DNA of 64,000 bases from Pseudoips prasinana (GCA_951640165.1 OX621255.1:29238001-29302000), one strand, 5' to 3'. Numbered from the stretch's first letter, positions 1 to 9,925 are shown. Made by a program: numbers and translations. Notes: generated from the sequence alone by a model not told the origin.

Positions 1-575
1 ACAGAGGCACTTTCTATTCCATCACTCTTATTATTTTATGCTACACTATAAAGAGCAAGCGAAGGTAAAGGACTGATGGCTTTACGTGCTCTCCGATGTA
101 CGGGGCGGGGTGTAATTACTGCTAACTCCCAGACCACGAGAAATAGTAATAATAATCTTTATTCGATCAATAAAGATTTTGTACATAATATCTATCTTAA
201 AGTTAAAAGTACAATTTTTGTAGGAAACTAGTAATGTGAAGATAGAGTAAACGGCGGTGTCCGTGCTAGTATACACTGTGTGACAGACACCAACGCCTCC
301 TCCCCTTACAATTTAGAGAGCACATACAGTTATAAGAAAAAAAAAATAGTTTAACATAAAAAAAGGCTTAACACTAACAACTAAAACTAGAATTAAAATT
401 AAAGTAAAACAGAAGTAATTAAAGCATGCATGGTAAGAAATGCATGGTAAAAAAAATGATTCTTTACAGTAAAATCCTATAATCACTTATTGGCCCGAAC
501 CGGGATTAAACCTAAGATCTTATTATCTGCAGTTCAAGACACTACTGTTATAACAATTAGGCAGTCATAGGCAGC
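1..575 (-). mobile_element. tRNA-derived SINE, interrupted copy
   Basis: The body (about 1-150) matches the SINE at 23115-23520: shared words include ctttctattccatcactct and ggctttacgtgctctccga. The tRNA-like head lies at about 470-575 in reverse orientation (cccgaaccgggattaaacct is the reverse of a B-box region). The 150-465 stretch between them is A-rich and absent from the 23-kb copy, so this copy was probably interrupted. The left end runs off the window. Confidence 0.5.
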
Positions 576-589
576 AATGATTATATGCA

Positions 590-796
590 AACGGTGCCTA
601 CTGCATATCAAGCGAAAGACGTCCACTGCTGGACAAAGGATCTCAGAAAGGATTCTTGGCGATCGCAGTATGTTGGCCATAGTACTCAGAGAAACCCTAC
701 ACCCCATCCTCTAGTATATAGTCCCTCGGGCCGTCATCTACATCCCCTACGGAATGAAATGGGGTTATATTCTTTGCCATCAGCCACACAGCAAAA
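590..796 (-). mobile_element. RTE-type LINE 3' tail (variant family), minus
   Basis: It opens with a degenerate form of the tail word that recurs throughout the window (gaaagacgtccactgctgg) and ends with a variant of the second tail module (catcccctacggaatgaaat, cagccacacagcaaaa). On the minus strand this reads like the non-coding end shared by copies at 43.6, 51.4 and 54.7 kb. The copy is diverged and short. The MITE at 797-935 sits in its far end. Confidence 0.55.
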
Positions 797-935
797 TACA
801 GACGCCAGCACATCAAGCTACCCCAATCTGTCAAGTTTCTTTTATAGATTTTCAACTTTATCACATAAGCATAAGGTTCACTTTCAAATGGGGAAATTTG
901 ATAGATTGGGGTAGCTTGATGTGCTGGCGTCTGTA
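797..935. mobile_element. 139-bp palindromic MITE (family M1)
   Basis: Terminal inverted repeats begin CAGACGCCAGCACATCAAGC and end with the reverse complement. They extend about 40 bp into each side, so the element folds almost entirely into one hairpin. TA flanks both ends (TA|CAGACG...CGTCTG|TA), the target duplication of the Tc1/mariner superfamily. There is no coding capacity, although a reading frame can be traced through it by chance. Other copies are at 3042, 3452, 16347, 26909 and 31980, with partial copies at 1158 and 61198. Confidence 0.9.
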
Positions 936-1157
936 CTTAGTATATTCTAAACAACAAATTTGGAGCTTTGACACCATTATCTATAGAACTGTTTAATAGT
1001 TTTTTTTTTTTTTTTTTTTTTAAGATATAAAAGTTGTTATCAACAGGTATAAGCATTGGGTTATATTAGCCCCTATTGCCACCGTTTTGACTGTTTTGCT
1101 ACATCACCGCTTTGTGCCAGCACGGCATAGAATCAGCACGTAGCTATAGTATTAGTA
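936..1157. other. Unassigned stretch with a long T run
   Basis: A homopolymer run of about 20 T lies near 1002-1021. The rest shows no reading frame or repeat I recognise. Confidence 0.5.
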
Positions 1158-1197
1158 AATTGACAGATCAGGGTAGCTTGATGTGCTGGCGTCTGTA
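1158..1197. mobile_element. Half copy of MITE M1
   Basis: Only the right arm is present, from ttgacagatc to ggcgtctgta. The left arm is absent from the preceding 100 bp, so this is a truncated copy. Confidence 0.8.
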
Positions 1198-1611
1198 AAT
1201 AGTAGGAGTAGCACTCAAAGTTTTAAAAAAAACATAAAGTGTACCACAATTACCTTTATTAATGTTTTATATCTAACAACGGCCTTTCAATTGGAAGAGA
1301 CATCATTATAAATTCATTTACTGAATTAAATATATAAATCACAGCAATAAATAATGTTAACGATTTGATTTTCACATGTATGCAGTTCGTTAATTTCTAA
1401 AACGCTGCAGCAAATTGTCTGTTTAATTTATAGATCATTAATAATGTCTAAACCAGAACCTTAAAGTGATAGTTTACTTGTTTAGACATTCACAATTTAA
1501 GTATGTATTAAGGCTAATCTAAATTAGTTCTTACTAGAGATCGCACTCGTTCGAAATTAAAGTTAAATCAAAGTGAAAAGTCCGAATCTAAATCAGTTCA
1601 GCCGATCGGGA
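1198..1611. other. AT-rich stretch, nothing recognised
   Basis: No convincing reading frame, RNA gene or repeat copy was seen. The sequence just before the tandem array (about 1525-1610) has short words in common with the array unit (tcgcactcgttcgaaatt) and may be a decayed outer unit. Confidence 0.4.
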
Positions 1612-1922
1612 ACTACGAGACCACATAGATATAACAATAGTAATTAGATATCACACTTGTTCGAAATTCGACCACTAAGGTTCTACTGTCAAAGACTATA
1701 GACATTACAGAATAAACTACGGGACCACATAGATATAACAATAGTAATTAGATATCACACTTGTTCGAAATTCGACCACTAAGGTTCTACTGTCAAAGAC
1801 TATAGACATTACAGAATAAACTACGAGACCACATAGATATAACAATAGTAATTAGATATCACACTTGTTCGAAATTCGACCACTAAGGTTCTACTGTCAA
1901 AGACTATAGACATTACAGAATA
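1612..1922. repeat. Tandem repeat, 104 bp x 3
   Basis: The word accacatagatataacaata starts at 1620, 1724 and 1828, a period of exactly 104 bp. The three units are almost identical; the visible difference is ctacgggacc versus ctacgagacc at the junction. Such identity against a decayed background points to a recent local triplication. Each unit ends gacattacagaat. Confidence 0.95.
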
Positions 1923-2007
1923 TTAATCTGTTCTCAGTTTTGACACTCAGTCTGTCATCTCTTCTCAGTTTGTCAGTGTGTCAAAAGCATGGTAGAGAAT
2001 GTAATGT

Positions 2008-2575
2008 TTTTTTTAGGGTTCCGTAGCCAAATGGCAAAAAACGGAACCCTTATAGATTCGTCATGTCTGTCTGTCTGTCCGTCCGTATGTCACAGCCACT
2101 TTTTTCCGAAACTATAAGAGCTGTACTGTAGATGTATTCGGTGAACCGCATTAAGATTTTTGTACAAAAATAGAAAAAGAACAATAATTTTGGGGGGTAA
2201 ATAGGTACATAGAACTGAAATTAAAAAAAAAAAAATTCATCGTACCCATACATGTAAGGTGTCAATGAATAGTTCTTCAAAAATGATATTGAGGTTTCTA
2301 ATATCGATTTTTTCTAAACTGAATAGTTTGCGTGAGAGACACTTCCAAAGTGGTAAAATAAGTGCCCCCCCCCCCTGTAACTTCAAAAATAAGAGAATGA
2401 TAAAAAATATATAATGTATGTTGTCATGAAAGCTCACAACGAAAATTGGTTTGAACGAGATCTAGCAAGTAGTTTTTTTTAATACGTCATAAATCGTAAA
2501 CCGCAATTGACTGAAATACTTGCTTCTACGGAACTCTTCATGTGCGAGTCCGACTCGCACTTGGCCGGTTTTTTA
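2008..2575 (+). mobile_element. Non-autonomous element, ~560 bp (GGTTCCGT / CGGCCAAG ends)
   Basis: One end has agggttccgtagccaaatgg followed by a (tctg)n stretch. The other has gcgagtccgactcgcacttg then gccggtttttt. The (gt)ccgactcgcac stretch forms a short stem. A shorter, internally deleted copy in the opposite orientation is at 39953-40187, which fixes both ends. This is a very common lepidopteran repeat. I do not assign it to a superfamily, because the target duplication is unclear. Confidence 0.75.
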
Positions 2576-3041
2576 TTCCATTAATTCACTTCTAAAGTCT
2601 TCTATATAAAAATATTAGCTTTCTGCGCTCACTCTCCATATGAACTTTAAGTGTTCCAAATTTTATACTCCTCCGTCCGAGAACTTTTCGACAAATGGGT
2701 TACAAAGTTTGGGCTTCATGTATTAATATTATGATAATGATGATTTCTAAGGCTGTTGACGGTGACATTACATAAACATCGTTTCACGCTTAATTATAAA
2801 CACAAATCGGTTAAAGAAATGCTTTTAATATCACATTTGTGAGACAAGGACAAAATATTCCTCAAGTTGAGGCGAAAGATTTCAAAACAGCTTATGTTTT
2901 ATGCAATTTTAATTCAAATTTGCGCTTTCTCAGGGTACGGCTGTTAAAACGGTGGACCAGTTTTAAATTTCTTTTTGAATACTTGTCTTACGCATAATTC
3001 AGATAGCGGCATTTTAACTCAATTAAATTATAAAAATAATG
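2576..3041. other. AT-rich stretch, nothing recognised
   Basis: Only short frames without motifs. I see no repeat copy I can match elsewhere in the window. Confidence 0.4.
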
Positions 3042-3180
3042 TACAGACGCCAGCACATCAAGCTATCCCAATCTGTCAAAATTCCCCAATTGAAAGTGAA
3101 CCTTATTCTTACGTGATAAAGTTGAAAATTTATAAAAGAAATTTGACAGACTGGGGTAGCTGGATGTGCTGGCATCTGTA
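3042..3180. mobile_element. MITE M1, 139 bp
   Basis: Both terminal repeats are present (tacagacgccagcacatcaa ... ggatgtgctggcatctgta) with TA at each end. One substitution (ggcatctg for ggcgtctg) marks the right terminus. Confidence 0.9.
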
Positions 3181-3374
3181 CATAATTTAATTCGGAGAAG
3201 AATCTTGGTAATTTTAATTAGTAGTAGGTTGGTCAGGCGTTGTCGTGTTCCGTCTGTGTGTTTCCGGATTGGTCCAAAAAGTGGGATTTTATTCAGAAGA
3301 TAACCGACTAAAAGCCCAGAATCAGAATGTTGACGGTGTTAAACTCGATTGTACAGTACAGGATATATCAGGAT

Positions 3375-3665
3375 AGTACAGGCTCTGCCTAATTTAAGTT
3401 CAGGTGGCCATGTTCCTCACGACTTTCTATACCGATAGACTGCGATGGTTGTACAGACGCCAGCACATCAAGCTACTTCAATCTGTCAAATTTGCCCAAT
3501 TTAAAGTGAACTGTGAACCTTATACAGTTGTGCTAAAGTTAAAAATCTTTAAAAGAAATTTGACAAATTGGGGTAGCTGGATGTGCTGGCGTCTGTACAA
3601 CCGTTGCAGTCGGTATGTAAAGTCGTGATGAAGTGTGTAGGCAGAGCCTGTACTATGGCAACCAG
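3375..3665. mobile_element. SINE-tail inverted pair split by MITE M1
   Basis: The word tacaggctctgcctaattta (about 3379) and its inverse aggcagagcctgtacta (about 3640) are remnants of the tail found in the tRNA SINEs (tacaagctctgcttagtttg). A complete M1 MITE lies between them. This shows either insertion into an inverted SINE pair or a small rearrangement. Confidence 0.5.
3452..3597. mobile_element. MITE M1, 146 bp
   Basis: Terminal repeats tacagacgccagcacatcaa and ctggatgtgctggcgtctgta, with TA on both sides. It is slightly longer than other copies because of a short internal duplication near ctgtgaacc. Confidence 0.9.
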
Positions 3666-3964
3666 ACAATTGATTAACAATACAACGTGGTAATGCAGCC
3701 AGTCTTCTGGGTACATTTTCTCATGGCCTCGATTCGGAGGAATACTACGGCGCCATCTGTAGTTAGTTTTAATTTATTTATGTATATAATTTACTTTTTC
3801 GTAGATTTAGTTTTTCTTTCTAATGAAGATAGTTATGGATATTCATATTTTATTTAGGTTCTTTGTTATTAAGTTAATCTAAATTGATTAACATACCTAC
3901 TATTACCTACTTATATATTTCTAAAAACATACATATAATTGCTAACATACAACCTGAAAAAATC

Positions 3965-4060
3965 GTACTTAACATGCAAAGATTTGTCCTGTGTAGGGAT
4001 CGAACACTCGATCCTGTCATACTAATCAGAGTCACTAACCAGTAGACCAACAGGACAGTC
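3965..4060 (-). mobile_element. tRNA-derived SINE head, minus fragment
   Basis: The reverse complement has a B-box-like block (from ggatcgaacactcgatcc) and an A-box region (from agtcactaaccagtagacc). The layout matches the heads at 24520-24640 and 30900-30995. Only the head and the start of the body (aagatttgtcctg) are kept. Confidence 0.6.
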
Positions 4061-4214
4061 CGTCAGTCTAAACCACTTGAGAAAGTCTGGAGAAGTCTAA
4101 AAAATATGTTTTGTACTTAATTAATTCATTTCACGATATTTAATCAAAATATAGAAGCTACCAGCGACCCACACAAGATCATCACACAGACATACCGACA
4201 CAGACAGACCGGTG

Positions 4215-4470
4215 ACAGACGGTCACCGTAGCCTAGTTGGTAGTGCTCCTGCCTACGAAGCTGGTGGTCCTGGGTTCGAATCCCGGTAAGTGCAAATATT
4301 TGTGTGATGAGCACGAATATTTGTTTCTGAGTCATGGATGTTTTCTATGTATTTAAGTATTTATCTATCTATATAAGTATGTATATCGTCACCCGGTACC
4401 CATAGTACAAGCTTTGCTTAGTTTGGGGCTAGGATGATCTGTGTGACATTGTCCCTAGATATTATTATTA
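4215..4470 (+). mobile_element. tRNA-derived SINE (family S1), full length
   Basis: The A box is gtagcctagttggta and the B box is ggttcgaatccc, which together form an internal RNA polymerase III promoter. A conserved body follows (gtgatgagcacgaatatttg), then gtttggggctaggatgatc, ending in a (att)n tail. Copies at 35514 and 60635 share the whole layout. In the tRNA part, ctcctgcctacgaagctggtggtcctgggttcgaa could be mistaken for a tRNA gene, but there is no 3' acceptor stem. Confidence 0.9.
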
Positions 4471-4490
4471 TATCATTCGTTAATCTTGTA

Positions 4491-4735
4491 GAGCCTGCCC
4501 ACGCTGCGTCTTCTGGTTCATGGTGACAGCTGTGAACCTTTCTGCCCCAAAATTTCTGTGATCTATGTGAAAGACTGCTCAGGGTCACCCAAAGAGCAAT
4601 GGAAAGAGCTATGCTCGGAATTATCCTGCGAGAACGAATAAAAATATCGAGATTTGCAAGCGAACCAAAGTAACGGACACAGGCTAAAGAATTACCAAGC
4701 TAAAGTGGCAGTAGGCAGGCATATATGTATACCGT
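4491..4735. pseudogene. RTE-type reverse transcriptase C-terminal remnants, head-to-head
   Basis: From about 4562 the plus strand reads RVTQRAMERAMLGIILRERI, then KLKWQ and a stop. This is the C-terminal region of lepidopteran RTE-like endonuclease/RT proteins. At 4491-4559 the minus strand carries the next portion of the same protein (RRRSVGR region). The two pieces are in opposite orientation, so an inversion or two independent insertions occurred. Confidence 0.65.
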
Positions 4736-5017
4736 ATTATTATAACATTAAGCCCACATTAACTCAGTTTGTTCGAGCACATCGTACACGGGATAACACA
4801 GAATCAAGCAAAAACTCGAATCGCACAAATGACCGAGCGAAACCGGAACGCAGCTGTAAGCAATAATTAGACGTTCATAAGAAAATATGCTATAAACAGT
4901 ACAAAGTTATATACTGCTATAATCATGACGTCACATATCCATAGATATGGGAGATACTTTTTCGAGATCATTAAAGCAACCATAGACAATGCTGGTGCTT
5001 CTGCTTTTTAGACTATT

Positions 5018-5245
5018 TATCATCATCATCATCATATCAGCCGAAAGACGTCCACTGCTGGACACATGTCTCCCCTAAGGATCTCCACAATAGCCGATCC
5101 TGCGCTGCCCACATCCAGCGGCTTCCCGCGACCCTTGCAAGATCGTCGGTCCACCTTGTAGGGGGCCTGCCCACGCTCCGTCTTCCGGTTCATGGTCGCC
5201 ACTCGAGAACCTTTCTGCCCTGCCCACTGCTACTTCAGTTTAGAC
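5018..5245 (-). mobile_element. RTE-type LINE 3' end with (CAT)n tail
   Basis: On the minus strand it reads GRRSVGRPPTRWTDDLARVA, then LLWRSLG, QQWTSFG and a stop, followed by a (tga)n microsatellite; the plus strand begins atcatcatcatcatatcagc. This is the C-terminus and tail of a lepidopteran RTE-like LINE. It is truncated at the 5' side at the residues KLKWQ, exactly where the plus-strand fragment at 4562-4720 stops. One in-frame stop is visible. Confidence 0.8.
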
Positions 5246-6115
5246 TATTGGGCAAATTTAAATGTTATTTTTTCGTCTCGTTCTATTCTAGGTCCTATGA
5301 AAGGGACAGGTTTAACATAGAATAGTTGAACCTAAAATGTGATGGTTCGTTGCGCTTATTTGGTGGACAGGTTTTATCGTGTCGCGTATTTTCTTTCAGT
5401 AGTTCGCACCAAAACTAAAGATGACCTGTCTGCTTCATAAGAACTATGTTGTACCAGTTTTGTCGCGGCTTTTCCGCTATAATCTTTATAAATTTTAGCC
5501 GATGTTTTATTCAGATACAATCAAAATTCATTGTTCGGATATACAGGGTGGAATCTTTCAACGGGGCAGTAAGGGGAAGTACCTTATCCGTTGCAGCTAC
5601 ACAAAAATGGTCTAATGCGACTATCCATATTTTTTTATGGAATTTTGATCCCAATACATAGATTTTCAAAAAAAAATACAGTTAGCAAGAAAATAGCCAA
5701 AAAAATAAAAACATTTTTTGATGCAAATCTATCCTGTCTCTAATACTGATCAAAAACTTTTATGGGACCAACCATCGTTAGAGTACTCAAAAACTCATAA
5801 ATTGCCAAAAACTGTTCCCGTACATTTATATTATTTTATTTATAGATTCGGTGCATGGCAATTATGTTGCTTACAGCACCAAACTAATATTAGTAAATCT
5901 AATTCTCTGTCTAATGTAAGTCATACGAAAAGAACAGAGCACACATAGAACCTTCAAACTACTAAAATTGTTTATAATACGAGCAACAATTACTCCGGTT
6001 CTGACGTGACCCTTATTGTCCCTTGGTATTGCGCGTCAAAACTATATGAACGAACGATAACCTATCCTTGTCTAATTAAATATGTTAAAAAGAAATGCAT
6101 AGATATTAGTTTATT
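5246..6115. other. No gene or repeat recognised
   Basis: Three short open frames occur, but none has a recognisable motif, splice context or codon pattern distinct from the AT-rich background. Confidence 0.4.
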
Positions 6116-6119
6116 TGAT

Positions 6120-6331
6120 ACTAGCTGTGCCCCGCGGTTTTACCCGCGTTAAATTTTATAAATTATCATAGCTCCTCCCCCGTAGGTGATAGCGTGATAA
6201 TATGTAGCCTATAACATATAGGCTACATATTATCACGCTATCACCTACGGGGGAGGAGCTATGATAATTTAGTAGTATTTAGTTAGACTAGCCGTGCCCC
6301 GCCGTTTTACCTGCGTTAAACTTTATACATT
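6120..6331 (-). mobile_element. Stacked Helitron-like 3' termini with a snap-back palindrome
   Basis: The terminus actagctgtgccccgcggtt occurs at 6120 and 6332, with a degenerate copy near 6287; read in reverse it ends ccgcggggcacagctag|t. Reverse-strand sequence gives a short stem (cgcgg...ccgcg) 10-12 nt before CTAG, as in Helitron-like elements. Between 6160 and 6270 the terminal ~54 bp is present as two perfect inverted copies around a 3-nt loop. Confidence 0.75.
6160..6270. repeat. Perfect palindrome, 54-bp arms, 3-nt loop
   Basis: Arms 6160-6213 and 6217-6270 are perfect reverse complements with aca in the centre. The arm is the Helitron 3'-proximal segment, containing cctcccccgtaggtgatagc. 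The arrangement fits a fold-back copy of the element end. Confidence 0.95.
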
Positions 6332-6641
6332 ACTAGCTGTGCCCCGCGGTTTTACCCGCGTTAATCTTTATAAATTATCACAGCTCGTCCCCCGTAGGTG
6401 ATAGCGTGATAATATGTAGCCTAAATGTAGACACGACCTCTAAGTAACATTCATGCTAAATTTGAAGTTAATCCATACAGTACTTTTTGAGTTTAGCCCG
6501 GACATACATACAGACAAACAGACAAAAATTCTAAAAACTATATTTTTGGTTTCGATATCGATTGTAGATCACGCCCCAAGTATCCTTTTTGAAAAATATT
6601 CAATGTACAGTTTTGATTTTTCTACGATTCTATTATATGTC
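6332..6641 (-). mobile_element. Non-autonomous Helitron-like element, minus
   Basis: Read on the minus strand, the body aligns with the plus-strand copy at 11657-11974: the shared words include aatcgatatcgaaacc-like and gtccgggct blocks and a (tgtc)n-like stretch. It ends cgcggggcacagctag|t. No helicase or Rep coding remains. The 5' end is diverged, so the exact first base is approximate. Confidence 0.7.
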
Positions 6642-7084
6642 TTATGTATATCTTTCATATAATATACACCCAATTTCGTCACACATCGATAAAAAGTATG
6701 ATGTGATCTCATGATTATAAAGTAAAATTTAAAAGTACAAATGTGTTTGTTAAAAACCTAGTTTCATATTATTATTGAAGAACCAAGTTAGTAGAACAAT
6801 GAGATTTAGTTTCACACTATGCAATACCCACATCCGCACACGTATTTGAATAAAATGATTAAACTATTCTAGGTATAATAATTATATAAATGCTCCTAAC
6901 CACGTTACGACTAAGTCGGAATATCCCAACAAAAACTAGTTAAAAGGATAAAACTATGAAAAAGGATAAAACTAGGAAAAAGAATAAAAGTCCAGAATAG
7001 CGCCCGCTAACACGGATGTACTGACTATTCCCTAATCCAATCGGAGGATCAGGCGTAGGACTCTCACCTAAATTCTCGAACTCT
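6642..7084. other. No gene or repeat recognised
   Basis: AT-rich, with only short frames. Near 6935-6985 ggataaaact recurs three times, a small simple repeat. Confidence 0.4.
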
Positions 7085-7159
7085 TTATATCAACCGATTT
7101 GTACAAAATGATATATGGACATTTTGAAAGCATTTCCTATCAACATCGGTTGTTATATT
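7085..7159. repeat. Degenerate ~90-bp tandem repeat, left part
   Basis: It holds the unit words accgatttgtacaaaatg, gcatttcctatcaacatcgg and ttgttat. The same words recur from 9347 onward. Removing the transposon at 7160-9346 plus one copy of ATATT restores a continuous unit. Confidence 0.75.
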
Positions 7160-7502
7160 AGTCCGGTCATTTTAGACATAAAAATAGTGATCAAATAAAG
7201 AAAATTCCGACAGAACCAAATCTTCGTAGAGACCTTAGGTTTACCACAAGGAATAAAGTGTCAAAAGTCCCCATCAGTCCCATGTGACCTTAGGGACTTA
7301 TTCGGGGTCCAAGGTAAAAATTTTAGGTTTTTTGGATTTTTCTCGAAAACGGTAAGTTTTATCGAAAAAGTACTTCCGAGCAAAGTTGTAGATCCTAAAA
7401 TTCTCTATAAAATGGTCCCTATGATTTTTCTCTAAGACCCACTATTTCCCAGATATTGCGCTTGTAAGAATCACGTTCTACATAATATGCACACATTTCC
7501 AC

Positions 7503-7803
7503 ACCACCTGTGAGGTAGTGTACTCGGCGCGTTTTTTCTAACGTGGTATCCCCGGTAGGCCTATTCCACGAACCTTTATGACGTTATTTTCAGGAACAAT
7601 AATTATTTAATAGTATGAAGATTATTGATATGGGTTACTGAGTTTAACTGTCGTTCTAACTTTTTTTTATTACTTTAATCTGACTCATACTCTTCATATT
7701 CAATTTCAACTATCATGTTTTCTTCAATTTCTTCTTGTTCTTCTTCTTCTCCTTCCTGTTGATGAACGCTTAGAAATTGTTCAAATGAAGATGAATCAGT
7801 TGT
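7503..7803. other. Acidic-tail coding remnant and spacer inside the transposon
   Basis: On the minus strand 7680-7800 is rich in Glu codons (ttcttcttct runs on the plus strand), resembling a continuation of the acidic tail after the stop of the 7804 frame. The remainder shows nothing recognisable. Confidence 0.4.
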
Positions 7804-8888
7804 CTATTCATCAAAATCACATGAATCTTCCTCTCTTGTATTTAATTGAACATTTGAGCAAGAGACACCTTGGCAATTGGTACACGCCAGACTCAGCTGT
7901 AATTTAGACTTGAAGGATCTAGGCCGAACAGCAGTCATAATGCTATGACTAATATTTGTGCAAACTAACTTTAAATGATCCAAATTATGACGCTTATTTT
8001 TAAGAATGATTTGTCCCAAAAAAAAAGATGATGATTCGGGAATATCGTTATTTATATCTTCAAACATTCTACCCGGTGGCGGGTACATAGTATTATCAAA
8101 CACACAAGATTGAATATCTTCTCGAATAATTTCTGCCGCACCTTTTAAAGTTCTCCACCGTTTTTCCTTTTCATTCAAGTTTTTGTTATCAGACCAGGCT
8201 TGACTTAAAATGTCTTGGTAATCGTCTACAAAACAAATAAATGTTAATTTCCCATGCTTCTCTGTAATAATAATTCTACTACCATACTTTAATTTCAATC
8301 GTATTTTTATAATCCCGTTTTCTAAAGCATACATTTTGGCAAACATTCTTCAGTTCATCTAACGAAAACTGGTAGTCATCGCTACTTTCAATGAAATTTA
8401 AAATTTCCTCCATTGCAGAGTTTATAGCCTCACTTTGAGGACGGCCAATTTTACCGCCAGTATTAGGTCTCAGGAAGGATTTGTAACAACTGTCATGGTA
8501 TTTAGCGTCAGCAGCAACTAAATCATACTGAAAATTATCCGCGCAAAAACAGCTTTTGACACTAATTTTAAAATGGAATCTTTGAATGTAAGTGTAGAAA
8601 CTTTATGAATTTTTCGGCGATAAATCTTCACTTTCTTCTTTTCTGCTTCTTCATCCGCTTCATCGCCACAAAATAAGCAGTGGTTTTTAAAACAAAAAAC
8701 TGGATTCACTTATTCGCGCTAGTACTGGCCTGTTCTTCCTCACGTTGTCTTTTTGATGCAGAGGTTGAAGTTTTCCGGGTGTATGATTTTCTGCAATCCA
8801 CGTGAATTGTAACGGACTTTTGGCTTCTTAAATAATCAGCAAACTCATCACTTCTCGCGGCACTTGCATCGATTAAAGTTGGCATTCA
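7804..8888 (-). pseudogene. Broken gene of a transposon-borne zinc-binding protein (uncharacterised arthropod family)
   Basis: Reading 8888 to 7804 on the minus strand through at least two frameshifts and stops gives, in order: an N-terminal segment with FADYLRSQKSVTIHVDCRK, a KRQREEEQASTS linker, a C-x2-C motif (CLFCGDEADEEAEKKK) with basic KVKIYRRKIHK, and YHDSCYKSFLRP as a possible H/C partner. A conserved block follows (YPPPGRMFEDINNDIPES, TAVRPRSFKSKLQLSL). The frame then jumps to a cysteine-rich end (CTNCQGVSCSN) and an acidic tail. In multicopy insect relatives as I remember them, several hundred residues separate the KLQLSL block from this end, and the end belongs to a CXC-type cysteine-rich domain. 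I infer an internal deletion. The biochemical role is unknown; association with transposon ends suggests a mobilisation function. Confidence 0.7.
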
Positions 8889-9346
8889 AGTAGAGGGGAT
8901 TCGGTAAGGGACCGGCGGTCATTTTAGAGTAAATTTTCTTAGAATAGTATAATGTATACATAACAGAGACACGAGTAGGCATTTTTGCTTGCTTGAGTAC
9001 CTAAATATGTATATACGTGGCATATGTGTGCATACTATGTAGAACATGATTCTTACAAGCGCAATATCTGGGAAATAGTGGGTCTTAGAGAAAAAATCAT
9101 AGAAACCATTTTTATAGAGAATTTTAAGAATTTTGTTCGGAGGAACTTTTTCGATAAAACTTACCGTTTTCGAGAAAAATCCAAAAAACCTAAAATTTTG
9201 ACCTTGGGCCACGAATAACTCCCTAAGCTCACATGGGACTGATGGGGACTTTTGACACTTTATTCCTTGTGGTAAACCTAAGGTCTCTACGAAGATTTGG
9301 CTCTGTCGGAATTTTCTTTATTTCAATTGTCTAAAATGACCGGACT

Positions 9347-9925
9347 ATATTCGTAAATATAACTTTATAACAGCCGATTTGAACTAAAGTCATATAGAGC
9401 CATCTGTAATGCATTACCTATAGACATAGATGGTTACAAGCGACTATCTCGAAAGAATCTCTTATCGGTATAGGTTGTTATAAATTAACAATATTAATTA
9501 AAAAGGACCAATTGGATTTGAAAATAATTAAATTATAGGACCATCTCTCGACATACATTGTTATTAAGGAAAAACAACTTTATATTAGCTGATTTGAAAA
9601 AAAAAATATAGGTCCATCTCGAAACTATTTTCAGTCGACATTGGTTGTTATAAACGAGAATACAACTTTACATCAGCCCATTTAAACAAAATGTACATAT
9701 ATAGGACTATAGCGAAACTATTTCCTAACGACATCGGTGGTTATAAATAAATTGTTAAAGCAAACATATACAACTTTATGTACCTGTATCTTTGACTAGG
9801 TGACAATATACATATATAGACTATCTTCTCGGATACAAGCATATCATGCCTTCCTAACGACTAGACTGTGACCGATTCGGACAAAATGCATATAAGACCA
9901 TCTCTAAAGCATTTCCTATTCAGCT
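9347..9925. repeat. Degenerate ~90-bp tandem repeat, right part
   Basis: Anchors resembling acatcggttgttataaa lie near 9468, 9551, 9638 and 9731, spaced 83-93 bp. Each is followed by caactttata, agccgatttgaa, atataggaccatctc and aactatttcctaa. Units are diverged, so this is an old array. A stray unit is near 10300-10390. Confidence 0.75.

Larger units (their letters stand above)
7160..9346 (-). mobile_element. 2187-bp DNA transposon with ~340-bp terminal inverted repeats
   Basis: The left arm (7160 to about 7502) and right arm (about 9010 to 9346) are inverted copies with roughly 90% identity. They start AGTCCGGTCATTTTAGAC and share long perfect runs such as ggtttaccacaaggaataaa. Both sides are flanked by the direct repeat ATATT (7155-7159 and 9347-9351), a likely 5-bp target duplication. 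Between the arms is one broken minus-strand gene. The element is an internally deleted derivative: the gene lacks its middle. The long arms would give a stable foldback RNA if transcribed. I recognise the protein family but cannot name a superfamily for the transposon. Confidence 0.85.

Noticed and set aside
585..996. Short frames reading QTPAHQATPICQ-type peptides, also near 3.0, 3.4, 16.4 and 26.9 kb
   Set aside because: The shared peptide is simply the translation of MITE M1 termini.
4220..4300. A functional tRNA gene (good A and B boxes)
   Set aside because: The same head occurs in several copies, each followed by the same non-tRNA body and a (att)n tail. It is a SINE.
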